From an uncultured Sphingomonas sp. (GTDB lineage: Bacteria; Pseudomonadota; Alphaproteobacteria; Sphingomonadales; Sphingomonadaceae), in assembly GCF_913777625.1 (NCBI RefSeq), contig NZ_CAJYTI010000020.1, forward strand, positions 1 to 64,000: a stretch of 64,000 bases of DNA, written 5' to 3'. Below are positions 34,258 to 44,160 of this stretch, piece after piece. The first letter of the stretch is position 1. The number at the start of each line of letters is the position of its first letter. The notes beneath the pieces are model-generated. The model searched no databases and had not been told where the DNA came from. It worked only from the letters and a program-made list of their open reading frames with translations. The translations under genes and the position numbers were made by a program.

Positions 34258-35387
34258 GCAGTTTCCGCTTCGTCAACGGCCAGATCGTCACCGCCGCCGG
34301 CACGCTTCCGGAGGCGGTGATCGAGGTGGACCAGGGCCGCATCGTCTCGATCTCGGCGAGCGGCGCCGGCACCGACACCATCGACCTGGACGGCGGCTGG
34401 ATCGTCCCCGGCTTCATCGACGTCCAGGTGAACGGCGGCGGCGGCGTGCTGTTCAACGACGATCCGACGGTGGAGGGCATCGCCGCGATCGGTGCGGCGC
34501 ACGCCAAGTTCGGCACCACCGCCTTCCTGCCGACGCTGATCAGCGACGTGCCCGAGGTGATCGCCCGCGCGCTCGCCGCGACCGATGCCGCGATCGAGGC
34601 CGGCGTGCCCGGCGTGGTCGGCGTGCACATCGAGGGGCCGATTCTCAACAAGGCGCGCAAGGGCATCCACGATGCGGACAAGTTCCGCGGGCTCGATGCC
34701 GGCATGGTCGAGCTGCTCGGCCGCCCGCGCCGCGGCAAGGTGCTGGTGACGCTGGCGCCGGAGATGGTCGACCTGGCCGATGTCCGCCGTCTTGCCGACG
34801 CGGGCGTGCTGCTCGCCATCGGGCATAGCGACGCGACCTACGACACCGCCGTGGCGGCGTTCGCGGCCGGCATGACCGGCGTCACCCATCTCTACAACGC
34901 GATGTCGCCACTGCTCCACCGCGCGCCCGGCGTGGTCGGCGCGGCGCTGGAGAACCAGACCGCCTATTGCGGCATCATCCCGGACGGCTTCCACGTGCAC
35001 GATGCAGCGCTGCGCATTGCGCTGGCGGCCCGCCCGCACGACCGCTTCCTGCTGGTCACCGATGCGATGCCGAACGTAGGATCGGACATGACCGCGTTCG
35101 ATCTGCACGGCCAGCATATCCGCGTCGAAGGCGGGCGGCTGCTCGGCGTCGACGGCACGCTGGCCGGTTCGGCGCTCGATATGACCGGTGCGTTCCGCCA
35201 CATGGTCACCCGCGTCGGCACCTCGCCCGAGGACGCCGCGATGATGGCCGCCGCCAGCCCCGCCGCCTTTCTCGGCCTGTCGCACGAGCGCGGCACGCTC
35301 GCCCCCGGCCTGCGCGCCGACTGGGTGCAGATGACCCGCGACTTCCAGCCCGCCGGGTGCTGGATCGGCGCAACCCGCTTCCCCTGA
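34254..35387 (+). CDS. nagA: N-acetylglucosamine-6-phosphate deacetylase
   Basis: NagA removes acetate from GlcNAc-6-P to give glucosamine-6-P. The 377-residue amidohydrolase has GFIDVQVNGGGG, the metal-binding GVHIEGPILN (His125, Glu127), GHSDATYDTA, THLYNAMSPL, HDRFLLVTDAMPNVG and the late SPAAFLGLSHERGTLAPG. The start overlaps the upstream deaminase stop (ATGA), so the two are co-translated in the order deaminase-deacetylase. Confidence 0.96.
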   Translation: MSSFRFVNGQIVTAAGTLPEAVIEVDQGRIVSISASGAGTDTIDLDGGWIVPGFIDVQVNGGGGVLFNDDPTVEGIAAIGAAHAKFGTTAFLPTLISDVPEVIARALAATDAAIEAGVPGVVGVHIEGPILNKARKGIHDADKFRGLDAGMVELLGRPRRGKVLVTLAPEMVDLADVRRLADAGVLLAIGHSDATYDTAVAAFAAGMTGVTHLYNAMSPLLHRAPGVVGAALENQTAYCGIIPDGFHVHDAALRIALAARPHDRFLLVTDAMPNVGSDMTAFDLHGQHIRVEGGRLLGVDGTLAGSALDMTGAFRHMVTRVGTSPEDAAMMAAASPAAFLGLSHERGTLAPGLRADWVQMTRDFQPAGCWIGATRFP

Positions 35388-35404
35388 TCGCACGGAGACC
35401 CGCC

Positions 35405-37954
35405 CTGAGCACGATCGCGCCGCCCTCTTCCCACGACGACGCCTCGGCCGGGGCCCTCGCCATCGGCGCGCCGATGGCGGGCTGGCTGATGCCGCTGGAA
35501 GACGTTCCCGATCCGGTCTTCGCGCAGCGGATGCTGGGCGACGGCGTGGCGATCGACCCGACCGAAGGCTGCCTCTACGCGCCCTGCGACGGCGAAGTGA
35601 CCGTGCTGCAGCCGACCGGCCATGCGATCACCCTGCGCGCCGGCGACGGCGTGGAACTGCTGATGCATATCGGCATCGACACGGTGCAGCTGGCCGGCGC
35701 CGGCTTCGATCCGCAGGTGAAGGTGGGCGACCGGGTGCGCGCGGGCGACGTGCTGATCCGCTTCGATCTCGACGCGGTGGTGTGCGGCGCGCCGTCGGTG
35801 ACCACGCCGGTGCTGCTGATCAGCCAGGACGGCCTGACGCTTGCCGGCAAGCGCGGCAGCGGCATGGTCGCGCCTGGCGAGCCGATCTTCACGATCCAGC
35901 GTGCGGCGGTCGTTGCCGAAACGGCCGTCACGCCGGCCTCCGAGACGGCGTTTCGCGACGTTGTCGTGCCGCTGGCGCACGGCATCCACGCCCGCCCCGC
36001 CGCCAAGCTCCGCGAAGTGCTGGTGCCCTTCGCCGCCAAGGTGACGATCACCAAGGGCGGCCAGAGCGCCGACGCGCGCAGCCCGGTGCGACTGATGACG
36101 CTGGGCATCAAGCTGGGCGATACCATCCGCATCACCGCCGAGGGCGGCCGTGCCGACGAAGCCGCCGCGACGCTCGCCGCGATGATCGAGAGCGGCATGG
36201 GCGAGAAGGCCGATCCCGCCTCGGCGCCCGCGCCCGCACCGGCGGCTGCGCCCGTTGCGCCGGTGGCGTCGAACGATCCGGGCCTGCTCGCCGGCGTCCC
36301 CGCCGCGCCGGGCCTTGCGATCGGCACCGCCCGCTTCTTCCGCCTGCCGGAACTGACCATCGATCCGGTCGGCAAGGGTGCCAGCCTCGAGCGCGCGCGG
36401 CTGGAGGACGGCATCGCCCGCGTCGCTCGCGCGATCGACGCCGATCTCAGCCACGCCGCCGGCCCGATGCGGTCCATCCTCGCGGCGCACCGCGCGATGC
36501 TCGACGATCCGGACATGCTCGAAACCGCGCGGCAGGCGATCCTCGACGGCGCCAGCGCCGGCCATGCCTGGCGGCTCGCGCTGCGCCCGCAGGCCGATCT
36601 GCTGCGCGCCAGCGGCGACGCCCATCTCGCCGAGCGTGCCGATGACATGGTCGATCTGGAGCGCCGCGTCGTATCGACCATCGAAGGCGTACAGGACGCG
36701 CCCTTGACCTTCCCGGAAGGCACGATCCTGCTTGCTGACGACCTTCTGCCGTCGCAGGTGACCGGCATCGACCCGGCGCAGGTCCGCGGCTTCTGCACGG
36801 TGCGGGGTGGGCCCACCTCCCACGTCGCCATCCTCGCGGCGAGCCTCGGCATCCCCGCGCTGGTGGCGATGGGGCCGGCGCTGCGTGGCATCGCCGAAGA
36901 CGAGACGCTCATCCTCGATGCGGCCGCCGGCACGCTGCGCATCGCCCCGGACGAAGACCAGCGCGCCGAGGCACAGGCACGGGTGCACGCCCGCACCATC
37001 GCACTCGCAGCGGCCCGCGCCGCCGCAAGGAACCAGGCAAGGCTCGCCGACGGTACCCGCATCGAAGTGTTCGCCAATCTCGGCTCGGTCGGCGATGCCG
37101 AACGCGCGGTTGCCGCCGGCGCCGAGGGCAGCGGCCTACTGCGCACCGAATTCCTGTTCCTCGATCGCGACACCCCGCCGACCGTGGAGGAGCAGACCGG
37201 CGAATATCAGGCGATCGCCGACGCGCTGCAGGGCCGCCCGCTGATCATCCGCCTGCTCGACATCGGCGGCGACAAGCCCGCGCCCTATCTGCCGATCGCA
37301 GCGGAGGAGAACCCGGCGCTGGGCCTGCGGGGCATCCGCGTCGGCCTCGCCCACCCGCAGGTCCTGGAAGACCAGCTGCGCGCGATCCTCGGCGTCCGTC
37401 CGATCGGCGTCGCCAAGATCATGCTGCCGATGATCGCCAGCGTCGGCGAGCTGCGCGCGGTGCGCGCGGTGCTGGACCGGCTGCGCGACGAGCTCGGCAT
37501 TGGCGAGAAGGTCGAGCTGGGCATCATGGTGGAAACGCCCGCCGCCGCCGCGACCGCCGATCTGCTGGCCGCCGAAGCCGACTTCCTGTCGATCGGCACC
37601 AACGACCTCACCCAGTACGCACTGGCGATGGACCGCGGCAATCCCGCCGTCGCCAGCGGGATCGACGGGCTGCATCCGGCCGTGTTGCGGCTGATCGGCG
37701 ATACCTGTCGCGGCGCGCGCGCGCATGGCCGCTGGGTCGGCGTGTGCGGCGGCCTCGCTTCCGATCCGCTGGCCGTGCCGATCCTGATCGGGCTCGGCGT
37801 GACCGAGCTTTCCGCCACCGTCGCGATGGTGCCCGAAGTGAAGGCGCTGCTTTCCACCCTCACGCTCGAGTGCGTGCGCGCCCATGCCGCCCAGGCGCTG
37901 GTCTGCGCCACCGCCGCCGATGTCCGCCGCCTTGCCCGGGAATATACCGCATGA
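35405..37954 (+). CDS. ptsP: Fused PTS protein EIIA(Glc)-HPr-EI
   Basis: This 849-residue protein carries three phosphotransfer domains in one chain: EIIA of the Crr type (about 20-160, phospho-His88 in LLMHIGIDTV), HPr (about 178-262, phospho-His195 in HGIHARPAAK), an Ala/Pro linker, then EI (about 285-849, His473 in GGPTSHVAILA). It takes phosphate from PEP to the membrane permease encoded next. The likely start is CTG 35405, eight bases after CGGAGA; no ATG/GTG/TTG lies in frame before the EIIA domain, and the first ATG (35474) would cut off the leader. The nagE start overlaps its stop (ATGA). Confidence 0.9.
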   Translation: MSTIAPPSSHDDASAGALAIGAPMAGWLMPLEDVPDPVFAQRMLGDGVAIDPTEGCLYAPCDGEVTVLQPTGHAITLRAGDGVELLMHIGIDTVQLAGAGFDPQVKVGDRVRAGDVLIRFDLDAVVCGAPSVTTPVLLISQDGLTLAGKRGSGMVAPGEPIFTIQRAAVVAETAVTPASETAFRDVVVPLAHGIHARPAAKLREVLVPFAAKVTITKGGQSADARSPVRLMTLGIKLGDTIRITAEGGRADEAAATLAAMIESGMGEKADPASAPAPAPAAAPVAPVASNDPGLLAGVPAAPGLAIGTARFFRLPELTIDPVGKGASLERARLEDGIARVARAIDADLSHAAGPMRSILAAHRAMLDDPDMLETARQAILDGASAGHAWRLALRPQADLLRASGDAHLAERADDMVDLERRVVSTIEGVQDAPLTFPEGTILLADDLLPSQVTGIDPAQVRGFCTVRGGPTSHVAILAASLGIPALVAMGPALRGIAEDETLILDAAAGTLRIAPDEDQRAEAQARVHARTIALAAARAAARNQARLADGTRIEVFANLGSVGDAERAVAAGAEGSGLLRTEFLFLDRDTPPTVEEQTGEYQAIADALQGRPLIIRLLDIGGDKPAPYLPIAAEENPALGLRGIRVGLAHPQVLEDQLRAILGVRPIGVAKIMLPMIASVGELRAVRAVLDRLRDELGIGEKVELGIMVETPAAAATADLLAAEADFLSIGTNDLTQYALAMDRGNPAVASGIDGLHPAVLRLIGDTCRGARAHGRWVGVCGGLASDPLAVPILIGLGVTELSATVAMVPEVKALLSTLTLECVRAHAAQALVCATAADVRRLAREYTA

Positions 37955-39669
37955 AGCAGATCCTCGAAACGCTCCAGCCGCTCGGTCGCGCGCTGATGCT
38001 GCCGATCGCGGTGCTGCCGGTGGCGGGGCTGCTGCTGCGGCTCGGCCAGCCCGATCTGCTCAACATCGCCTTCATCAGCGCCGCCGGCGACGCGCTGTTC
38101 TCGCATCTCGGCCTGCTCTTCGCGATCGGGGTCGCGACCGGCTATGCCAAGGACGGCAACGGCGCGGCGGCGCTTGCGGGCATCGTCTGCTTCCTGGTCT
38201 CGACCGAGGCGGGCAAGAGCCTGCTGGCGGTGCCGGCGGACGTGGGCGTCGGCCTCGCCAAGGATCCGGCCGCGCTGGCCGTGGCGGCGTGGAAGGCCAA
38301 GGCGGTCGCCCGGCTCGACGTGCCGATCGGCATCGCCTCGGGCCTGATCGGCGGTGTGTTCTACAACCGATTCTCGGCGATCAAGCTGCCCTCCTATTTG
38401 GCCTTTTTCGGTGGCCGGCGCTTCGTGCCGATCGTCAGCGGGGTGGCGGGTCTCGTCATCGCGGTGATCGTCGGCCTGGGCTTCCCGCATATCAGCGCGG
38501 GCGTGGACGGGCTGAGCCACGGCATCGCCGGTGCGGGGCCGTTCGGGCTGTTCGCCTTCGGCGTGCTCAACCGCGTGCTGCTGGTGACCGGCCTGCACCA
38601 CATCCTCAACAACGTGTTCTGGTTCGTGCAGGGCGACTATAACGGCGCGACGGGCGACCTGCGCCGCTTCTTCGCCGGCGATCCGCATGCGGGCGCGTTC
38701 ATGGCCGGCTTCTTCCCGGTCATGATGTTCGGCCTGCCCGCCGCGTGCCTCGCCATGTACCGCGCCGCCCTGCCCGAGCGCCGCGCGGCGGTGGGGGGCC
38801 TGTTGTTCAGCCTCGCGCTTACCTCGCTGCTGACCGGCGTGACCGAGCCGATCGAATACAGCTTCATGTTCCTGGCCCCGGCCCTCTACGTCGTCCATGC
38901 GGTGCTGACCGGCGTGGCGATGGTGGTGATGGACCTGCTGGGCGTGAAGCTCGGCTTCGGCTTCTCCGCCGGCCTGTTCGACTATGTGCTCAACTTCGGC
39001 AAGGCGACCAAGCCGCTGCTGCTGGTGCCGGTGGGCGTCGTGTATTTCGCGCTCTATTACGGCATCTTCGCCTGGGCGATCCGCCGCTTCGACCTGAAGA
39101 CGCCGGGCCGCGATGCCGAGGCACCGGTGGCCGCCGAGACCGCGGCCGGTGCCGCGCCGTCCAGCCGCGGCGAAGCCTTCGCCCGCGCCTTGGGCGGATC
39201 GGCAAATCTGGTCGAGGTCGGCGCGTGCACGACGCGCCTGCGCCTGATCGTCGCCGACCAAGGCGTGGTCGACGATGCCGCGCTCAAGGCGCTCGGCGCC
39301 CACGGCATCCTGCGTCCCTCGGAGCGCGCGCTGCAGGTGGTGCTGGGCCCGATCGCCGATGTGGTGGCGGTCGAGATCCGCGACGCGACCGCGCGTGGCG
39401 GTGTCGCGGCGCCGGCCGCCCCCGTCGCGGCCCCGACGCCCGAGCGTCCGGTAGCGCTCCAACCGGCGGCGCTGGCCGCACTGGGCGGTGCGGCGAACAT
39501 CCTTTCGGTCAGCGCCCACGACCATCGCCTGCGGGTGGAACTGACCAACCCGGCGGACGTCGACGACGCGGCGCTGCTGGCCCTCGGCCTGCGCGGCGTG
39601 GCGCGACCTTCGGGCGCGGTACTGCACCTGCTGGGCGACGAGGCGGTGCTGGTGGCGCTGCGGGGGTGA
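37951..39669 (+). CDS. nagE: PTS GlcNAc permease EIIC-EIIB with a second degenerate EIIB domain
   Basis: The 572-residue permease has an EIIC membrane domain (about 1-385; LMLPIAVLPVAGLLLRLGQP, HHILNNVFWFVQGDY, FPVMMFGLPAA, TEPIEYSFMFLAP) and an EIIB domain with phospho-Cys426 in VGACTTRLRL. A Pro/Ala linker then leads to a second EIIB-like domain (about 500-572) where the cysteine is replaced by His523 (VSAHDHRLRV), so it should not be a normal phosphoacceptor. Together with the fused EIIA-HPr-EI it forms a complete GlcNAc phosphotransferase system; specificity is inferred from the nag neighbours. Confidence 0.93.
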   Translation: MKQILETLQPLGRALMLPIAVLPVAGLLLRLGQPDLLNIAFISAAGDALFSHLGLLFAIGVATGYAKDGNGAAALAGIVCFLVSTEAGKSLLAVPADVGVGLAKDPAALAVAAWKAKAVARLDVPIGIASGLIGGVFYNRFSAIKLPSYLAFFGGRRFVPIVSGVAGLVIAVIVGLGFPHISAGVDGLSHGIAGAGPFGLFAFGVLNRVLLVTGLHHILNNVFWFVQGDYNGATGDLRRFFAGDPHAGAFMAGFFPVMMFGLPAACLAMYRAALPERRAAVGGLLFSLALTSLLTGVTEPIEYSFMFLAPALYVVHAVLTGVAMVVMDLLGVKLGFGFSAGLFDYVLNFGKATKPLLLVPVGVVYFALYYGIFAWAIRRFDLKTPGRDAEAPVAAETAAGAAPSSRGEAFARALGGSANLVEVGACTTRLRLIVADQGVVDDAALKALGAHGILRPSERALQVVLGPIADVVAVEIRDATARGGVAAPAAPVAAPTPERPVALQPAALAALGGAANILSVSAHDHRLRVELTNPADVDDAALLALGLRGVARPSGAVLHLLGDEAVLVALRG

Positions 39670-39794
39670 AGCCGCGCTCCGCGCTCTCGGATGAGGCGGG
39701 AGCGAGGGGCGACGCACGACGGCTCGCGCCCAATAGCAGACATGCAGGCGCTCATCGTGGCCCCCGCGACAACGTCCGCGACTCCCATCGATCA

Positions 39795-40688
39795 TTACCT
39801 TTGAGAGGGCAGCGCATGGTCCACAATGAACTGCACCACTGCCTGCCCGTTCGGTGTCGCCGGGATGACGATGTCAAAGTGGTTTGCACCCGCCGGTTCT
39901 AGAACCTGCACGCTATCGCCGGATGCTTTCGCAGCTGCGATGTATGGCGTCATCAGATCTCCGAGCTCTGCGGAGACCAGTAGTTGCGAGATACCGAGCG
40001 GCAGGTGATCCGCCGGAGAAGCTATGTGGTACTCGGCCGGCTTCGCTCCCGGTGTGCCGCCCATGAGCGGCACGATAACTGGCCTGCCGCAAACCTGCGC
40101 ATCGATACCAACGAAGGGTGCAAGAGCGCCCGGACCGTCGATTGCAACGACGCTGACAGGTTTAACCCGTGTACTGGTCCACGGCGGATCCAGGCGCGGT
40201 CGAGACGCCGCCCAAAGTGCGAAAAATGCTCCTGCCGAATGCCCGACCAACGTCAGCCGCGAAAGATCGAGACGATAACGCGGCCCGATCTCCGCAAGCT
40301 TGTCGATCCCGGCAGCAACGTCTTGGAAGGTGCCGGGCCAACCGCCCCCCGGATCCCCGACCCGTCGATACTCAACGTTCCAAGTCGCGAAACCCTTTGC
40401 GGTGAGTGCGTCGGCGAATGCAGCGATGCCGGCGCGCTTGTCTACGCTCGCCATGAAACATCCACCGTGCAGGATCACTGCGACGGGAAAAGGCCCCTTG
40501 CCCTTAGGGAGCCGTAGGTCGGCTACCTGCAGATCTGAGGGGCCGTAAGCAATTGTTGCGGTTGGCTTGCTGGCAAGCGCCCCTGCGGCCTTGTAGGTCA
40601 TCTCAGCAGTATCGTTCTGCGCAATGGCCGAATTGGCGGAGACAACAAGCGCGGCTAGACAAAGGACTGTGGCGGGAAACCAGCGCAT
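39795..40688 (-). CDS. Exported alpha/beta hydrolase (esterase/lipase-like)
   Basis: The 297-residue protein has a signal peptide (RWFPATVLCLAALVVSANSA then IAQ), an oxyanion-hole HGG (VILHGGCFMAS), the nucleophile elbow GHSAGAFFA, and a late GANHFDIV that supplies the His. It resembles the alpha/beta hydrolase-3 / carboxylesterase group; the substrate is unknown. ATG 40688 has GGGGAAGA upstream. Base composition is visibly less GC-rich than the flanking genes, so it may have been acquired separately. Confidence 0.85.
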   Translation of the reverse strand: MRWFPATVLCLAALVVSANSAIAQNDTAEMTYKAAGALASKPTATIAYGPSDLQVADLRLPKGKGPFPVAVILHGGCFMASVDKRAGIAAFADALTAKGFATWNVEYRRVGDPGGGWPGTFQDVAAGIDKLAEIGPRYRLDLSRLTLVGHSAGAFFALWAASRPRLDPPWTSTRVKPVSVVAIDGPGALAPFVGIDAQVCGRPVIVPLMGGTPGAKPAEYHIASPADHLPLGISQLLVSAELGDLMTPYIAAAKASGDSVQVLEPAGANHFDIVIPATPNGQAVVQFIVDHALPSQR

Positions 40689-41239
40689 CGAGATCTTCCC
40701 CTCATTGCTGCCTATTGATGTTTGTGCGCTATTTGGTCGGCAACGGCAATGCGTACTGACACCATGTCCGCTTCCCACCAACTTCCGCCATTACCGTAGA
40801 GCGGTACACCGGCCGTCTTGCGGGTACGACGACGTTCCCCATATGTACCAGCACACCGCTTTCAGGCGGTCGCTCTTTGATCCGTTCGGTAACGCCACCG
40901 CGCGCGAAGCGAGACGCTTGGCGGCCTCGATCGGTGCTTCGGCACGCCGCACGCGCTGAACCGTCACCAACCTAAACTTCCTAAACTTTGCCCCCGCTCG
41001 CCGGCCCGTCGCGACCCACCGAAACGCGCGCACGCCTAAACTTCCTAAACTTCGGCCCGGGGCCAGCAGCCGGGCGCGGCGGTTCTTGGCCGGCTGCGAG
41101 CGCTTCCCCCTCCCTCCCGCCAGCGGGCGCTGGCGCGTCGAGGCTTGGAGCGATGGGAAGCTCGGTGGCCAGGGGCCCGGCATCCGCCGGATTGCGCGAG
41201 CCCCCTCCCCCGCATGCGGGGGAGGACGGCGTCGGCAGC
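40689..41239. other. Intergenic region with tandem CCTAAACTT repeats and a palindrome
   Basis: No gene is supported in this 551-base stretch. It contains CCTAAACTT in tandem pairs at 40971-40988 and again at 41035-41052, and a perfect 22-base palindrome centred on GCATGC at 41204-41225, 14 bases from the end of the GH2 gene; the palindrome could be a terminator for that gene although no T run follows. Confidence 0.5.
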
Positions 41240-44125
41240 TCAACGCGGCGTGAGCGTCGCCTTGCCCAGCAGGCCGCTCGCCTGCCCTGCCGGTGCCTCC
41301 ACGATCAGCTCGACCGTCCGCTGCCCCGCACCCGCCGGGAATACAGCCTCCAGCGGCGCCGGCGCCGCGTCGGTCTTCTCGGCGAGCTTCTTGCCGTCGA
41401 CCCACAGTTCCGCGCGGCCACCGATGCTCGCGAAGCGCAGCGTGCCGCCATTGGCTGCGATGCGCCGCCACGGGGTCAGGCGGTTGTTGTAGACGCGCCA
41501 GCCAGGCTGCGGCTCGGCGGGGGTCGGCATCGCGCTGCGCAGGAAGGCCCAGCTGTTATTGTCCGGCACCAGGCCAGGCTTCGGCTTGTCGGCGAGCAGC
41601 GCCGAGCGCCGCCAGTCGCCCAGCACCATCAGCGACGGCGTCACGCCCATCTGCGCGCGCGGCGCGATCTCGGCACGGTCGATCGTCAGCAGCGCGGGCT
41701 TGAGCCCCTCGGCCGTGGCCCGCACGGTGATCTTGCCGCGACCGGTGCCCGCCTGCACCAGGATCTGGGCAAGGCCGTTGAACAGCGAGCGGGCATGGCC
41801 CTTTTCCGGCTCATGGCTGTTCGGATCGCCATTGCCGACGCCGAGGATCGCTGCGCCCTCGACCGTGAAGTTGGTCATCAGATTGGCGGTCGGCACATGG
41901 CGGCCCTTGGCATCGATCGCGTCGATGGTGATCGGCTGGACGTCCTCGTCATCGCCGGCCATCACGGTGCGGGCGGGCGTGAGCCGCAGCGCGACCGGCT
42001 TGCCCACGGTCTCGTGCACCATCCGCGCGACGACCTTGCCGCCGCGCATCGCCTGCGCCTCCAGCCGGCCGGGCGCATAGGGCACCTGCCATTCATTGCC
42101 CTGCAGCCGGTCGACCTTCTGGGTGCCGATCGCTTTGCCGTTGAGCAGCAGCGTCACGCTCTCGGCATTGGAGGCGACGAACACCTTGATGGGCTGGCCT
42201 TCCTTGCCCGGCCAGGTCCAGTGCGGCGCCAGCCACACGACGGCTGCATCGTCGATCCAGGCGGCGCTGTGGATGCCGAACGCGGTCTTGGGGAAGCCGC
42301 ACAGGTCCATGATGCCGAAGAAGCTGGCGATCGTCGGCCACGCATAGGGCGTCGGCTCGCCGTGATAGTCGAACCCGGTCCAGACGAACCCGCCGGCGAT
42401 GAACTCGCGCGCGGCGATCAGCTGCCACGCCTTGCGGTGGGTATTGCCCCAGGGCGCGGGCTCCTCGTCGTACGAGGTGATCACGTGCTTGGCGGGATCG
42501 CTGGCGAAGGCGCCGCGCGTCTCGAACGCGCTGGTATCCTCGGAGCTGGTGCTGGGCCGGCCGGGGTTCAGCCGGTGCCACTTGTCGTACTCGCCCTGGT
42601 AATAGTTGAAGCCCATCACGTCGACGACCGACGAGACGTTCGACGGATTGTAGAACGACCCGTTCATCGCCGAGGTCACCGGGCGGCTGTCGTCGAGCTT
42701 GCGCACCGCGGCTTCCATGCGGCGGACCATCTCCACGCCCGCTTCGGTGCCCTGCATCGGCTCTTCGTTGAAGACCGACCAGAGGATGACGCTCGGATGG
42801 TTGCGGTCGCGTCGCACCATCCAGCTGAGTTGCGCCAGATAATCGGGCGCCGGGTTGAAGTGGCGGTTCTCGTCCATGACGAGGAAGCCCATCCGGTCGC
42901 ACCAGTCGAGCAGCTCGGCGGTAGGCGCATTGTGCGACATGCGGATCGCGTTGCAGCCCATCGCCTTGAGCCGCTCCAGCCGCCAGCCCAGCAGCGCGTC
43001 ATATTGCGCGACGCCCACGCCGGCATGGTCCTGGTGGATGCACACGCCCTTGAGCTTGACGGGCTTGTCGTTGACGAACAGCCCCTTGTCGGCATCGAAG
43101 CGGACGGTGCGGAAGCCGATCGCGGTGCGACGCTCGTCGATCAGCTTGCCGTCGCGCAGCAGGCGGGTGTGGACGATGTAGAGCGTCGGCGTCTCGACGG
43201 ACCAGAGCTGCGGCGCCCCGGCCGACAGCTCGAACGAGGCCTCGACGCGATCGAGCACCAGCGCCGTCGCGGCGGTGGTGCCGATGGCGACGCGCTTGCC
43301 GGCCGGATCGAGCAGTTCGGCCTCGATCGTCACGCCCACCGGCGCACGTTCGATATTGACGATCGTGACGGTGACCGGCACCTGCCAGCCATTGTCGGTC
43401 TTGCGCGGATCGCAATGTACCCCGTCGGTGACGATCGACACCGGCGAGCGGCGCACCAGCCAGGCATGACGGTAGAGGCCCGCGCCTTCATACCACCAGC
43501 CCTCCATCGCCTCGGCATCGACGCGGATCGCGATCACATTGTCCTCGTCGCCGAATCGGGCGAACGGTGTCATGTCGACCAGGATGCTGGCATAACCCGA
43601 CCAGCTGTGCGCGACGACGCTGCCGTTGACCCACACGGTGGCATTGGTCGCGACGCCGTCGAGATGCAGCTCGATCGTCTTGCCGTGATCGGCGGGGTCG
43701 AGCGTCAGGCGGCGGCGATACCAGCCGATGCCGCGCTTACGATAGCCCTGCGAGACGTTGGCGGTCTGCTCGAACGGCTGGAACGAGGCCCAGTCGTGCG
43801 GCAGGCGCACCTCGGCCCAGTCGCTGTCGTCATAGTCGCGGGCGGCGGCGCCGCGGGCATTGCCCGCCTTCACGCTGCCATAGGTATCGTCATGGTCCTT
43901 GAGGGCGGCGGGCAGCACATCGCCTTCATGGAAACGCCAGCCGCGCTCGATGCGGGTCCGCGTGGGATCACCGTCGGGCAGGCGCGGCATCAGCGCGGTC
44001 TTGGGCGCGGGCATCGGGAAGCCGTCGCCCTCCACCGCGCGCGCGGCCGCCTGCGCCTCGGGCAGCCCCAGCGAGGCAAGCGCCCCCAACCCCGCGCTGC
44101 CGAGCAGCAACTGGCGACGATCCAT
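41240..44125 (-). CDS. GH2 beta-galactosidase-type glycoside hydrolase
   Basis: The 961-residue enzyme carries a twin-arginine leader (MDRRQLLLGSAGLGALASLG) and GH2 domains in order: sugar-binding (RLPHDWASFQPFEQ, YRKRGIGWYRRRL), Ig-like, TIM barrel (KLKGVCIHQDHAGVGV, MGCNAIRMSHN, WSVFNEEP with acid/base Glu454), then extra C-terminal beta domains. It should hydrolyse terminal beta-galactosides in the periplasm; a related GH2 specificity cannot be excluded. It is upstream-adjacent to the regulator gene in a divergent arrangement with the main hydrolase operon. Confidence 0.88.
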   Translation of the reverse strand: MDRRQLLLGSAGLGALASLGLPEAQAAARAVEGDGFPMPAPKTALMPRLPDGDPTRTRIERGWRFHEGDVLPAALKDHDDTYGSVKAGNARGAAARDYDDSDWAEVRLPHDWASFQPFEQTANVSQGYRKRGIGWYRRRLTLDPADHGKTIELHLDGVATNATVWVNGSVVAHSWSGYASILVDMTPFARFGDEDNVIAIRVDAEAMEGWWYEGAGLYRHAWLVRRSPVSIVTDGVHCDPRKTDNGWQVPVTVTIVNIERAPVGVTIEAELLDPAGKRVAIGTTAATALVLDRVEASFELSAGAPQLWSVETPTLYIVHTRLLRDGKLIDERRTAIGFRTVRFDADKGLFVNDKPVKLKGVCIHQDHAGVGVAQYDALLGWRLERLKAMGCNAIRMSHNAPTAELLDWCDRMGFLVMDENRHFNPAPDYLAQLSWMVRRDRNHPSVILWSVFNEEPMQGTEAGVEMVRRMEAAVRKLDDSRPVTSAMNGSFYNPSNVSSVVDVMGFNYYQGEYDKWHRLNPGRPSTSSEDTSAFETRGAFASDPAKHVITSYDEEPAPWGNTHRKAWQLIAAREFIAGGFVWTGFDYHGEPTPYAWPTIASFFGIMDLCGFPKTAFGIHSAAWIDDAAVVWLAPHWTWPGKEGQPIKVFVASNAESVTLLLNGKAIGTQKVDRLQGNEWQVPYAPGRLEAQAMRGGKVVARMVHETVGKPVALRLTPARTVMAGDDEDVQPITIDAIDAKGRHVPTANLMTNFTVEGAAILGVGNGDPNSHEPEKGHARSLFNGLAQILVQAGTGRGKITVRATAEGLKPALLTIDRAEIAPRAQMGVTPSLMVLGDWRRSALLADKPKPGLVPDNNSWAFLRSAMPTPAEPQPGWRVYNNRLTPWRRIAANGGTLRFASIGGRAELWVDGKKLAEKTDAAPAPLEAVFPAGAGQRTVELIVEAPAGQASGLLGKATLTPR

Positions 44126-44160
44126 GCAGCAATCTCCAAAGTCAGGCTGGAAGGGGGAAC

